Source: Symbiodinium kawagutii (lineage: Eukaryota; Sar; Dinophyceae; Suessiales; Symbiodiniaceae). From it: DNA of 64,000 nt. Positions 23,640-33,100 of this stretch are shown here, piece by piece. Position 1 is the first letter of the stretch. Each line of letters starts with the position of its first letter. A model generated the notes under the pieces. The model had not been told where the DNA came from and searched no databases. It was given only the letters and a program-made list of their open reading frames with translations. The position numbers were made by a program, and so were the translations under genes. The stretch covers positions 63,211 through 127,210 of the forward strand of contig VSDK01021957.1 of NCBI GenBank assembly GCA_009767595.1, in the 5' to 3' direction.

Positions 23640-23730
23640 CTTAGTGTGCACGCTTTCAGATCGGGACGGACATTTGGAGCTATCTCGAAGAGTGAAAATC
23701 CACTTGGATGACGCCCCCCGTCCTCCTTAA
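23640..23730 (+). CDS. Candidate terminal exon
   Basis: After AGTCATCCTTAG the frame reads CTLSDRDGHLELSRRVKIHL and DDAPRPP, then TAA. Charge pattern and codon use look genuine. Unrecognised. Confidence 0.4.
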
Positions 23731-24234
23731 TCCAGCCTGAGTGATTTCAACAGCGGTACAGCCATGCATGCGGACTTGCTGAAGGCAGAAGGGTTCCAGT
23801 TGATAGTCAAATCAGAATGTATCCAGTTGCTTGAGATTCTAAGCACCAAAACAAGCTGAAGGAGGCAGGAGGTTCATGATGCGGGGACACATGGGACCGA
23901 TAGCAAAATTCCCGTATGCAGTTGTATAGCTGTGGTCAGAGGTGGACTTGCTCCATAGAGTTGACGACTCATGAGGAGGTCCGGCTGCCATGGTGAACCC
24001 TATTTTGATGGTAAAAACCAGTTGGTAAAAGTAGCGGATGTTCATAGGTGTGGATCTATCACGAATCGCTATTGAGTATCATGTAAAGAGGGGAAGCAAC
24101 TTTTGGCAGTGCTCACTTCACTGTCGGCAAGTTCCAACATGAATATACATGAGTCTAATAATTGTCTTTGGATGAAAAATAAGTGTTGTAAAGTCCAAAG
24201 TATAGTTTGCATGAGAAGCACTTCTCATCTACAG

Positions 24235-24425
24235 ATTGAGGAGCTGAATTGGAAGATCGCCGCAGGGCAGGATCGCTTCTCGCATGGCAGGTCCCTTGGA
24301 GTGGCCAGAACTGCTTAGGAGATTCCAATCGAGCAAAGCAATGGCAAGACCATGCCATGCTTGACACTCTGATATTTCAGGAGCCATGGCTTATTGATCT
24401 TATTGACCACTCTGAAACACTGTGA
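24235..24425 (+). CDS. Two short exons, unknown protein
   Basis: Exon 24,235-24,290 follows CTTCTCATCTACAG, reads IEELNWKIAAGQDRFSHG and ends at GTCCCT. After 90 nt ending GATATTTCAG a second segment (24,381-24,425) reads EPWLIDLIDHSETL and stops. They are plausible neighbours, but the phase of the join is not established. Confidence 0.45.
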
Positions 24426-24697
24426 AAATCATTGTCACCATTTGTTTTACCATCAATTATTGAGGGACCAAAAGGGTTTTGGCCTTGGCTCACTAGAGTG
24501 ATTTGTCCAAGACATCGCAAAGAGGAGAGACAAAATTCTGCAGGGTGCCCTCAGCTTGTCTCCCCGGTAAATTGTGGGTACCTTCTGAGGAAATGCAGTG
24601 TGCAATCATGCGTTGCTGGGTAGCTTCTAGATGCAAAGATGGGGATACGGGATACACCACCGATAGACCGTTTTCCACGTTCGGAGCATTTTCAGGA

Positions 24698-24714
24698 CCA
24701 TTTTGGCTTTTCAA
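24698..24714 (+). other. Possible relict spliced-leader fragment
   Basis: CCATTTTGGCTTTTCAAG contains the 11-base core CCATTTTGGCT of the dinoflagellate spliced leader, and its CAAG end after three extra bases. A chance match of this length is possible in a window this size. Confidence 0.25.
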
Positions 24715-25304
24715 GCCACATTTTTTCACAAATGATGGTTTGCCCGCACGCTGTACATGTCCTACCAAAACTCAACGTGACTTGCTGGGGTGACCTATTG
24801 GTATCCCCGGTATTGTATCCCCGCTATTTGCTGGGACGGTTCGTACCAGGACGTTTACTTGCAAATTTGACTAATTATTCGCTGAACAACTGTGCTGCTG
24901 GCTTGCGATTTCCGGTGGCTTTCCCACTGCTCAAGGCATTGTACAGAAACGGCATAAGACCATGCTGATGTTCAGGGCATAGTATTTGCAACCCGTGCAT
25001 CACAGTGGTTGGTTTCTTGCCACTGATTGTAGCTCTCTGACGTTTTGCATCAGCCCATTCATCACTGTAAGCAATGACGACATGGCAAGAGGATCAGGAC
25101 CGCACTGTTTGTGCCTATTTTGCAGTCTAATGGTTTGTTCGGTTTATCCACAAACGGGGTCCCATTAGCCACCATCCCATCATGTTTGGGAAAGTAGCAG
25201 TTCGAGGGTCTGAGTCGTGACAGTGGGCATAGCCAATGCGGTGGAAGTTTTGGGGTGAATTCACCAACTCTCAATAGTTCTACTTCTTTTGCCCTTGATC
25301 TCAG

Positions 25305-25404
25305 TTTCCATGGTGAAATTTATCCTGTGATCCAGGAGCAGCTGCCTTCCATGATTTCTGCAGAAGATGTGACAGAGAGGTGTGACGTGATGGAGCTGCA
25401 GTGA
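25305..25404 (+). CDS. Candidate exon, unknown protein
   Basis: After CCTTGATCTCAG the frame reads FHGEIYPVIQEQLPSMISAE and DVTERCDVMELQ before TGA. Helix-forming composition and codon use support coding. Unrecognised. Confidence 0.5.
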
Positions 25405-25579
25405 CTGATGGCTTATCCTTTTCTGCAAGAGTGACTGCGGTGCGCATCAGGGGAAGTTTGCACAGACCGAATTTGGATCTGAAGCTCACACCGTTAGAAA
25501 AGATCAAGACATGTCAGCACATGGCAATGGGAGATCCATATGAATCAACCACACCCCTCCATGTTTGCCAGAAATAGCT

Positions 25580-25961
25580 GGTGATCGACCCATCAAGCGT
25601 GTGCTTCACAAATATCGACCTCCCAAGATTCCTGTGATACTCATGATACTCGCAGGCAACGCCTCGCTGATCTCAAAGAATTCCGGAAATATATGGTCAG
25701 AGTCTTAGAGCCAGGCTGAAGGCTGAGAGGTGCTATGACTGCTATGACTTTGTTATTTTTGTGAAGGAGATGCAACAAGAATACCACTGTAAGCTTTGTT
25801 AGATGTTATTTTTGCTATGTCTTGCAAGCTTTGTTGGGATGCAACCTTGACTGTCCCTGGAAGAAGTTCCCTGTTAGCCGCGCTAAAAGGTTGATACAGG
25901 CTCCGTGCAGTGCTTGGTGAAGATGTGTTGCCCTCAGCAGTTGTGCGGCTCATTGTCATGA
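25580..25961 (+). CDS. Coding-like segments, unknown protein
   Basis: Three stretches look like exons: DRPIKRVLHKYRPPKIPVIL (25,585-25,650), QRLADLKEFRKYM after ACTCGCAG (25,661-25,700), and LRAVLGEDVLPSAVVRLIVM after TACAG (25,900-25,960). Frames and boundaries between them are not settled. Confidence 0.35.
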
Positions 25962-26130
25962 AAGGGGGATATAGGCGTAGGACCCTTGGGGGACTCTCAA
26001 AACAGGAAGATCTTTTGGTTTGTCCACGCCACTTCGTGTACTTTGCATTACTTTGCCATGTTCGGATTTTTCCTCTTGGGATTCACCTGGTTCTGCTCAG
26101 CGCTACGACGTAGCAAGGTACAAGCACGCC

Positions 26131-26370
26131 ATCAAGCACGAGATGCGGCTGGGGGGACTGGCACTGTTTGTCCGGTAGCGTCTCCATGTAACCTCTCAGA
26201 ACCGCAAGGGTCATCAGGCCAAGGATCACCAGGCCAATCGTTGCATCATCATCAAGCACGAGATGCGGCTGGTCGAACTGGCACTGTTTGTCCGGTAGCG
26301 TCTCCATGTAACCTCTCAGAACCGCAAGGGTCATCAGGCCAAGGATCACCAGGCCAATCGTTGCATCATC
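26131..26370. repeat. 120-bp tandem duplication (two copies)
   Basis: Two head-to-tail copies, 26,131-26,250 and 26,251-26,370, differ at only a few positions (GGGGGGAC versus GGTCGAAC). The 120-bp period is a multiple of three, so open frames on both strands repeat as 40-residue units (for example GTVCPVASPCNLSEPQGSSG). Low divergence indicates a recent event. Confidence 0.85.
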
Positions 26371-26487
26371 CATCATCCCGTTGGTTCAAGTTACTCAGGG
26401 GTACCTGGTCAGCTCATGTTGCGTTTGATTCCTTTGCTGCTGGTGAATTGCCCACATCAATCCTTCTGATTGTCACTTTTTGAAAAT

Positions 26488-27012
26488 CTACCAGAGCATT
26501 GGACCACATTTGAGCACTTCCTTTGAGTACCCGCAGTAATTACAGCATTTCTCAGTGGCATGAAAGGACAATCCCAACTTGGTGACGCAATTCCTTGCGG
26601 GATACACCGACGGGAACCCAGACGCCAAGGCAGGGTGTCGACACATCAGCGTTGTCAACATCTGACAGATGGTCCGCGAGTCATGCATACCCCCGAAAGA
26701 CCACAAAAAAGTGATCATGCTTTGAAGGGAAACCACCAGTTTTGCGGGTACACCGTTCATAGTTTCTGTCATAATATGGGAGCAAAGATCTAGAAATTGC
26801 ATGAAATTGCGCATTTGAGCAGCGCAAAGCAGTGTATGTATGAATGATGCGCAAAGCAGCTTTCTGATAGCTTGGCGGATCAGCAATTCATTGAGTACAA
26901 CCTTGCATTGAGATTCTACTTGTAGGTGGTCTTTGGAAAGGAAAACGCTTGAGCCACCAGTGACATGCCGTGGTAGAAAGAATCTGAGAGCAGTTGGGTG
27001 GTGTCTAATCAT
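26488..27012 (-). CDS. Orphan 174-codon open frame, doubtful
   Basis: An ATG-started minus-strand frame holds a Cys/His group (HATEKCCNYCGYSKEVLKC) near its C-terminus. It is longer than most chance frames, but codon bias is weak and no domain is recognised. Confidence 0.25.
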   Translation of the reverse strand: MIRHHPTALRFFLPRHVTGGSSVFLSKDHLQVESQCKVVLNELLIRQAIRKLLCASFIHTLLCAAQMRNFMQFLDLCSHIMTETMNGVPAKLVVSLQSMITFLWSFGGMHDSRTICQMLTTLMCRHPALASGFPSVYPARNCVTKLGLSFHATEKCCNYCGYSKEVLKCGPMLW

Positions 27013-28027
27013 AACCCATTATGCATTGCATTATTATTTATCATCACTAGCAATCATCAACCACCATGGTCCATTCATCCAATTGATTATATGTATGATT
27101 AGTATATATATATATTTATTTATTTGTTTATTTAGATCCACTAAAATCCACTACCTTACCAACCACAACATCTTTTCCCTTTTGTACTGTTGAATATGTT
27201 CAAGAATTTTCGGGGTGAAAGTTGCGAGAAAGCTGCCCACATGCTAGAAAACTGCAATGTTTCATTATGTTTCCTTGTGTTGTCTGATTCAGGAAAAATA
27301 TGATATGCATTGATCAGCAGCTTGCCAATTGCACCGGCGCGTAAGTCACCAATTACAACTTAATGGCTGGAGGTACTGGTAGTTGCGGTTGTATCCTCGG
27401 GTGCATGGAAACACGCAGTATGATAGGTCCTTTCTTGACCCTAGGGAGAATGATCCACACTGACCAGGGTAATCCGATAAGGTGAACCCCACACTGACCA
27501 TGGTGACACTAGGGGGATGCCTTCGTAGGAACTTCTCCCTGGCTTCAGGAGATCAGACATTTGCAACGGGAGAATGTCCTTGAGCCCAGCTTTGTGGCCG
27601 TGGCCGCCATTCTTCGGACTTCGGTTCTGAATCTGTTTTGGGGAAGTTATGGTTATAAGTTGCAAGGATGATCAAGGATGATAAGGTTCTTTACAGAAGA
27701 AAGGGTCAAACTTTTGTATAACCTGAAACGGTGATAATTTGCACATTCCTAAAGAATTAAAAGCTTGAAACAGGATGGCTATTACAGCTCTAGCAGATTT
27801 ACATAGATTTACACTGCCGGCCCTTTCACCAGCTGGAGTTCTCAAAACTAGATGTGACGCGGAATGAACAGCTCGATGAACTATGATGAACTCAGATCGT
27901 TCAGATACTTGTAGTTCGGAGTCAAGCAAGCCAAGCAAATCAAGCAGCACTCAAGTGCTCAAGTAGTACTCAAGTAGTACTCAAGTAGCTCAAAGACATC
28001 GATCCGGGCGCAGTTTCCAAGTTGTGA
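27013..28027. other. No gene recognised
   Basis: AT-rich, with TATATTTATTTATTTG simple sequence near 27,100 and CAAGTAGTACT repeats near 27,955-27,990. Confidence 0.4.
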
Positions 28028-28160
28028 CCCCTACGAATTGGTGACGTCCGGCGCCTGGAGGCCACCTTGGAAGAGTACAATCGAGTCATGGAGCTCCAGG
28101 TGGGCCCCAGGGATCGCGGCAGCACCGTGGTACCGTGGCTGGAGGGGTTGGTGCCCCAGG
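28028..28160 (+). CDS. Host coding-like segment abutting the copia insertion
   Basis: The frame reads DVRRLEATLEEYNRVMELQV and GPRDRGSTVVPWLEGLVPQ with very strong G/C third positions, right up to the 5' target-site copy. A GT donor at GCTCCAG/GTGGGC (28,110) could end the exon earlier. Joined across the insertion, the empty site would read ...LVPQGWH then stop. With the element in place it reads ...VPQV then stop. No AG acceptor is seen in the open part upstream, so the 5' end is unresolved. Confidence 0.4.
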
Positions 28161-28407
28161 TGTGAATTGGACACGTACAGTTGCCTTCCATCCTTGTGCA
28201 TACATGTGTTGTGTGCGTTGCAATCCTTTTTGAACGATCAAGCCTTTTATAGGCTGGCCCTTTTGGAGCCCCGTGTGTGCTATGGTGAAAAGCTGCCGCT
28301 CGTTGGGGTATCGTTTGTGACTGCCCTATCTACTTAGCAGTAGCTCGGTGACTTCACTATCTTTGTGAACCAGTATCTACACCAGCTCCGCACCAGCTGT
28401 TTCGACA
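28161..28407 (+). repeat. 5' LTR of the copia element
   Basis: 247 bp from TGTGAATTGG to TTTCGACA, the same as the 3' LTR. It should hold promoter and polyadenylation signals. No TATA box is obvious, although TTTTATAGG occurs near 28,244. The open frame running through both LTRs is not a gene. Confidence 0.95.
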
Positions 28408-28408
28408 C

Positions 28409-28420
28409 TGGTAGCGGAGC
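28409..28420 (+). other. Primer-binding site
   Basis: TGGTAGCGGAGC begins one base after the 5' LTR. The reverse complement ends in CTACCA; TGGTAGC-GAG differs by one base from the complement of the common eukaryotic initiator-Met tRNA 3' end. An initiator tRNA-Met primer is therefore likely, as in most copia elements. Confidence 0.75.
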
Positions 28421-28438
28421 CTGGTCGAAGAAGGGACC

Positions 28439-30055
28439 ATGGCAAGTTCAAGCAATTCCTTACCTGACGACTTGAATCCAAAGTTACCATCATGGGGAGG
28501 TGACTGGACTTCTTTCAGGATGTATGAACAGCGAGTTGGACTGGAGATCGACGCGACCAAGAAGGAGGAGTTGACTCTTCTCGGGCCACGCCTAGCGAAG
28601 AATCTCTATGCTAAGGCGTGGGAAATGATCGAAGACATCGATCGAGCTGAGTTGAAAAAGACCTCCGGTGCCAACTACCTGGTGACCTATCTCCGACAAC
28701 AAAGGGGACGGGACAAGGTGGACTTGCTGGGAGATGCAATGAGGGACTTGCTACAGAAACAGGAGGTGATCCGAAGAGAGGGAGAGGAGTTCACAGAGTA
28801 CTATCCTCGTTTTCGTGTCTTCGTCAAAGCAGTGGAGACAGCATTGCTTGAGCTCGGAGAGGACAAGAAGATGCCTTCCGAGTTCTTCGGATGGTTTTTG
28901 CTGAATATGGGTATGAGGCTTGAGCCGACCGACATTGCTGTGATCAAAAGCAAAGCCGAGTCGTATGCCCTTGGTGAAGTGGAAGGGGCAATCAAACGGC
29001 TATGGTCAGGTGGAGGTCTTTCACAGAAGGATGCAGACCGGAAGAAATGGAAAGGCATCAACAAGACATACCTGGCGACTTGCGAAGAGGCACCAGCTGG
29101 TGTCTATGAAGCTGCTGATGAGACATGGGAATGGGAAGACCAAGATCACGAGGAAGGAGATGCAGATCAGGAGCAGTTCGAAGATGTCGCTGCAGCGGTG
29201 TTGGAGGACCCAGAGGATGAGGCCTTGTTAGTGGCCTACCAAGATGCGAAGCGTCGCATGCAGTACAAGGAGGCTCGAAAGATGTTGGCGAAGTCTAGAG
29301 TGACCCGCAACTTCTATCCAATGAACAATCAACGACAAGGAGATCGCAAAGGAGATGCCAACTACTTCGATGGTGACTGCATGAGATGCGGAAAACATGG
29401 ACATAAAGCTAGGAACTGCCCTCAGAGAAATGAGAAAAAGGGATCAACCGGACAAGGAGGTTCGGTGAATTTTGCGGTGGCATGTGAGAAAGGTGCCATC
29501 CCCATCTATGTGAGCTACTCCCCCGAGGACATGTGTGAGCCCATATACGCTACGATCTCACCTGGTGCACAGTTTCATGGAATCATCGACTCCGGTGCTT
29601 CCGAAAGCATCATTGGCGTGGATACGTTGCAGGAGTTGTTTGAGCTCTACGGCAAGTTGGGCTTTGATCCACGCGAAGAGATCAAGGTGGACCGAAGTCT
29701 GAAGAAGACATTTGTCTTTGGGAACAGTGCTGTGAGTGAAGCCATTGGAATGGCTCAGATCACAGTGGGGCTTTTCGGCACTGAGCATGTCATTGAGGTG
29801 CACGTAGTGGACGGCTCAGCGCCACTGCTTTTGTCGTCTCGGTTCCTTTACCACTTCGGCTTGGTTGTGGACTTCAAGACAGGGAGTGCCTACTTTCCCG
29901 ATGAGCCGGAAGTGGAGGTGAAGTTGGAACGTGCCCCAAGTTATCATTTGATGATGCCAATCTTGAACTTTCGCAAGGAAACTACATCCGGAAGTTCGAG
30001 TACTGAAGGGCATGCTAGTGAGACGACTCGTCAGGGCCAGCCGGTTGTACACTAG
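28439..30055 (+). CDS. gag: Gag-protease polyprotein of the copia element
   Basis: 538 residues, with ATG 31 nt after the LTR. Residues 1-250 form the helical capsid-like Gag region (for example LPSWGGDWTSFRMYEQRVGL), followed by a very acidic stretch. A CCHC zinc knuckle lies at 314-327 (Cys314, Cys317, His322, Cys327), for RNA binding. The aspartic protease active site is DSGAS at 384-388. A hydrophobic strand (SAPLLLSSRFLYHFGLVVDF) follows. The frame ends in UAG at 30,053-30,055, and the next codons are open straight into Pol. Copia elements usually carry one Gag-Pol ORF, so the stop either sets the Gag to Pol ratio by readthrough or is a nonsense mutation. Confidence 0.92.
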   Translation: MASSSNSLPDDLNPKLPSWGGDWTSFRMYEQRVGLEIDATKKEELTLLGPRLAKNLYAKAWEMIEDIDRAELKKTSGANYLVTYLRQQRGRDKVDLLGDAMRDLLQKQEVIRREGEEFTEYYPRFRVFVKAVETALLELGEDKKMPSEFFGWFLLNMGMRLEPTDIAVIKSKAESYALGEVEGAIKRLWSGGGLSQKDADRKKWKGINKTYLATCEEAPAGVYEAADETWEWEDQDHEEGDADQEQFEDVAAAVLEDPEDEALLVAYQDAKRRMQYKEARKMLAKSRVTRNFYPMNNQRQGDRKGDANYFDGDCMRCGKHGHKARNCPQRNEKKGSTGQGGSVNFAVACEKGAIPIYVSYSPEDMCEPIYATISPGAQFHGIIDSGASESIIGVDTLQELFELYGKLGFDPREEIKVDRSLKKTFVFGNSAVSEAIGMAQITVGLFGTEHVIEVHVVDGSAPLLLSSRFLYHFGLVVDFKTGSAYFPDEPEVEVKLERAPSYHLMMPILNFRKETTSGSSSTEGHASETTRQGQPVVH

Positions 30056-30123
30056 GGACAGCTCCACCTGGGTATGAATGGAACCAATGGGGATACCCAG
30101 AGTGGATCAGAGAACAAACCCCA
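30053..30123 (+). promoter_or_regulatory. Candidate stop-codon readthrough signal between Gag-protease and Pol
   Basis: UAG is followed by an 8-nt spacer (GGGACAGCT), then a stem: CCAC-CTGGGTAT (30,064-30,075) pairs with ATACCCAG-A-GTGG (30,093-30,105), 12 bp with one bulged A. In the 17-nt loop, TGGGG (30,088-30,092) can pair with CCCCA at 30,119-30,123, giving a pseudoknot. The layout (UAG, G-rich 8-nt spacer, pseudoknot) resembles the known gammaretroviral readthrough signal. Function is inferred, not shown. Confidence 0.55.
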
Positions 30124-33100
30124 GAATGTACAGAGTGAATGCACCATCCCGGACATTGATGTCAACTGTGTCATGATTGGACCTGACAGTTGTGCGGACT
30201 GTGTTTGTTTTTCCGTGAAGCAGAGGGAGGAACTGTCGGACATGCAGTGTGCACTAAGTCGTGAAACTATGAGCAGTTGGGACTATGTCAAGGGACAAAC
30301 TATTGATTTGGTTGAGATTTGTGCTCCTTGGGATTCCCCCTTATGTGCTGAGATGACTCGTCAGGGTGGTTCGGTGATGAGACTTGGACCCCATAATGGT
30401 TGTGATCTTAGTACCAGACAAGGGTTTTTGCATGCGGTGAAGGTCCTTAGGGAACACAGACCTAGACATGTGCATCTTTCTCCACCTTGTTTTCCTTGGA
30501 GTCCTATGCAGAACATCAACCAGAGAACAGATGAACAATGTGAAGCTCTAGAAGGTAAACGTGCACATAGTCGCAAGATGCTCAAGAACCTAGAGAAGCT
30601 GGCGGAGATCCAACTTCGAGAGCTCAATGGCGAGCTCAGCGGTGAACAACCATGGAGAGCAAGCTCATGGAATGAACGGTCATGGAAAAACATTTCGAAG
30701 ATGGCTGGTGGAAGGTTCAGAGTTGATGGTTGTAGGTATGGCATGAGACATCCTAAGAGTAAGTTGCTCCTCCAAAAAGGTTGGGGTTTCTTTTCGAGTT
30801 GCGATGCTGTAAAACGCAGAATCGCAAAGACATGCAATCACCCGCCACACATGCATGATCACATAGAAGGCAGCATCACCGCCAGTACAGCTGTTTATCC
30901 TACTGCTTTGTGTAGAGCTTTTGTGCAGGGGATTTTGGATCGGAATAGGGATTTCCGAAATTTGTGTCAAGCCGTTTTTCAACATAGGCATGATTCCTCG
31001 CATGATGGGCACACTGTGAAACAGTGTGAACATGTTTTTGTGAATCAGGAACCTGGCCCAGCGGCTGGGGAGGGAGTTGAAGGCGGTGGTGACCCTGAGG
31101 TGGTTCCCGGTGAATTGGGTGATGATGGTGAACCCCCTCAAGCGGTTGATGATGGTGGTGATGATGGTGACTTGGTTGATGGTTTGACGAGGGGCGAGAT
31201 GTTGAAACTGAAAACCATTCATCGGAATTTAGGCCACCCGTCAACACAGGTGCTTCAGAAAATGCTAAGACAAGCTGGAGCACCAAACAAGTTTGTTGAG
31301 GCGGCTGCCAAATTAGTTTGCGATATATGTTTGCGCCATGCTCCCAGAAAGCCTGTTTTGCCGGCTAGTCCTCATGTACCAAAGAACAAATGGGAGGTGG
31401 TTAGCATGGACACGTTTTGGTGGAAACATCCTGTCCCAACAGAGGAAGGAAAGACACGCTACATCGTTGGCGTAAGTTTTCTGGATGAGGCAACAGACCT
31501 CCATGTGGCAGGGGTGGTCAGAGAAGAAGAGCGCTTTCCTCCGAGTGTGACCATCGATGAACTGATCAAACGGTTTACCAAGGATTGGTTGAAGTGTTTG
31601 CCGAAGCCGAAAAGTGTTCGGGTTGATGCTGAGGGTTGTTTCAAGGGTACCAACTTGGTTGAATGGATGGAACAACAAATGATTCAAGTGATACCGGTTG
31701 CTGGTGAGGCTCCTTGGCAAGTTGGCAAACATAGTAGACATTTACACACGTTGAAGGAACAAATGACGAAACTGGCTGAAGACATTCCTGAGGTTTCATG
31801 CAAAGAAAACCTGGCGTTGTGTGTGTCTGCGAAGAACGAAATCCATGCTATCAAAGGATACAGTCCCAATCAATGGGCTTTTGGCCAAAACTCGGATAGG
31901 ATCTTTTCCACGTTGAACTGCTATCAACATCTTCCGAACATGTCAAGTGAGTCACCCACTTTTCATGAGAACATCAAGAAAATGGCGGTTGCTCGGGAGA
32001 TTTTCATTCGGGTTGATAGTCAACGGAAATTGGCTAGAGCGGCTACCCACAAAATGCGGAGAACCCAGGAGTTTTCGGTTGGCATGTTGGTGTATTACTA
32101 CCGTAAGGGGAGAAGCTATGGGGCTAAAATCCGGGGTCAATGGCATGGACCAGCTCGTGTTCTGTTCATAGAGAAAACCACGGACGGAGAGAGAGCGGCT
32201 GCAGGATCAATCATTTGGGTTTCACATGGACATGTGCTGCTGCGATGTGCACCGGAACAGTTGCAACCAGTTGGACGAGATCTCACGGAAATCGATGAAC
32301 AAATTAATGGGCCCTTTTCCCCCGAAGAAATGATCAAGGGTAAACATGGGTATCAGGACTTATACAAAGAAAAAGATGAGCTGCATGATCAAGTCACTGG
32401 AGTTGAAGACACGGCATGGGAATTCAATCCTGACACCATGGACATTTTTCAAGATCCTGTGGAAGAAAATCCAGATGGACCACTGGAACGCAGACGTTTT
32501 TGCTCAAAGACTGCGATCACCAGCAAAGATCTCGATCGTGTTGTGACTCAACCTGATGACCGACCTGTCCAGCCGAGTCAAGAAGGTTCAGGCAATGACG
32601 AACCAGGAGTCCGAGGAGTACAAGACCATGAGCCTGGAAGACCTGAAGAAAGAGAAGATGGCTCGAGGCCAGCATCAGGGGAAGACGTTCCAAGAGATGT
32701 GGGACAAGGAAGCGAAGTACTGCGCTTGGGCAGCGGGAGCCAGCGTCATCAAGGACGTGGCGGTGTGGCAACCCTTCCTTCACTTCCTGAAGCTGCAGAC
32801 CGAGGAGCTCGAGCGTCTGATCAAGGAGAAGGAGGACTACAAACAGGACGAGAAGATCAAGGCTACCGCCCAGTCCGTCGCAGCGGGCCTGGCGGATCCA
32901 GACGACGAGATCTGGGACTTCCCTACGGACAACGAGTTGAAGAAGGAAGTGGAGAACCTCAAGACAGTGGACAAAGAGAGGGACCAGATGATGTACCAGA
33001 TGTGCCAGACGTTGAGTCAGGTCAATCAGCGCCTTCAGGATCTCGAGAACGTGACCAGCACCATCGTGGATCGCATGAACACCATGAAGTAGAACATCAT

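Noticed and set aside
28161-28337. Short + strand frame present in both LTRs (CELDTYSCLPSLCIHVL)
   Set aside because: It appears only because the LTRs are identical. It has no start of its own and no family.
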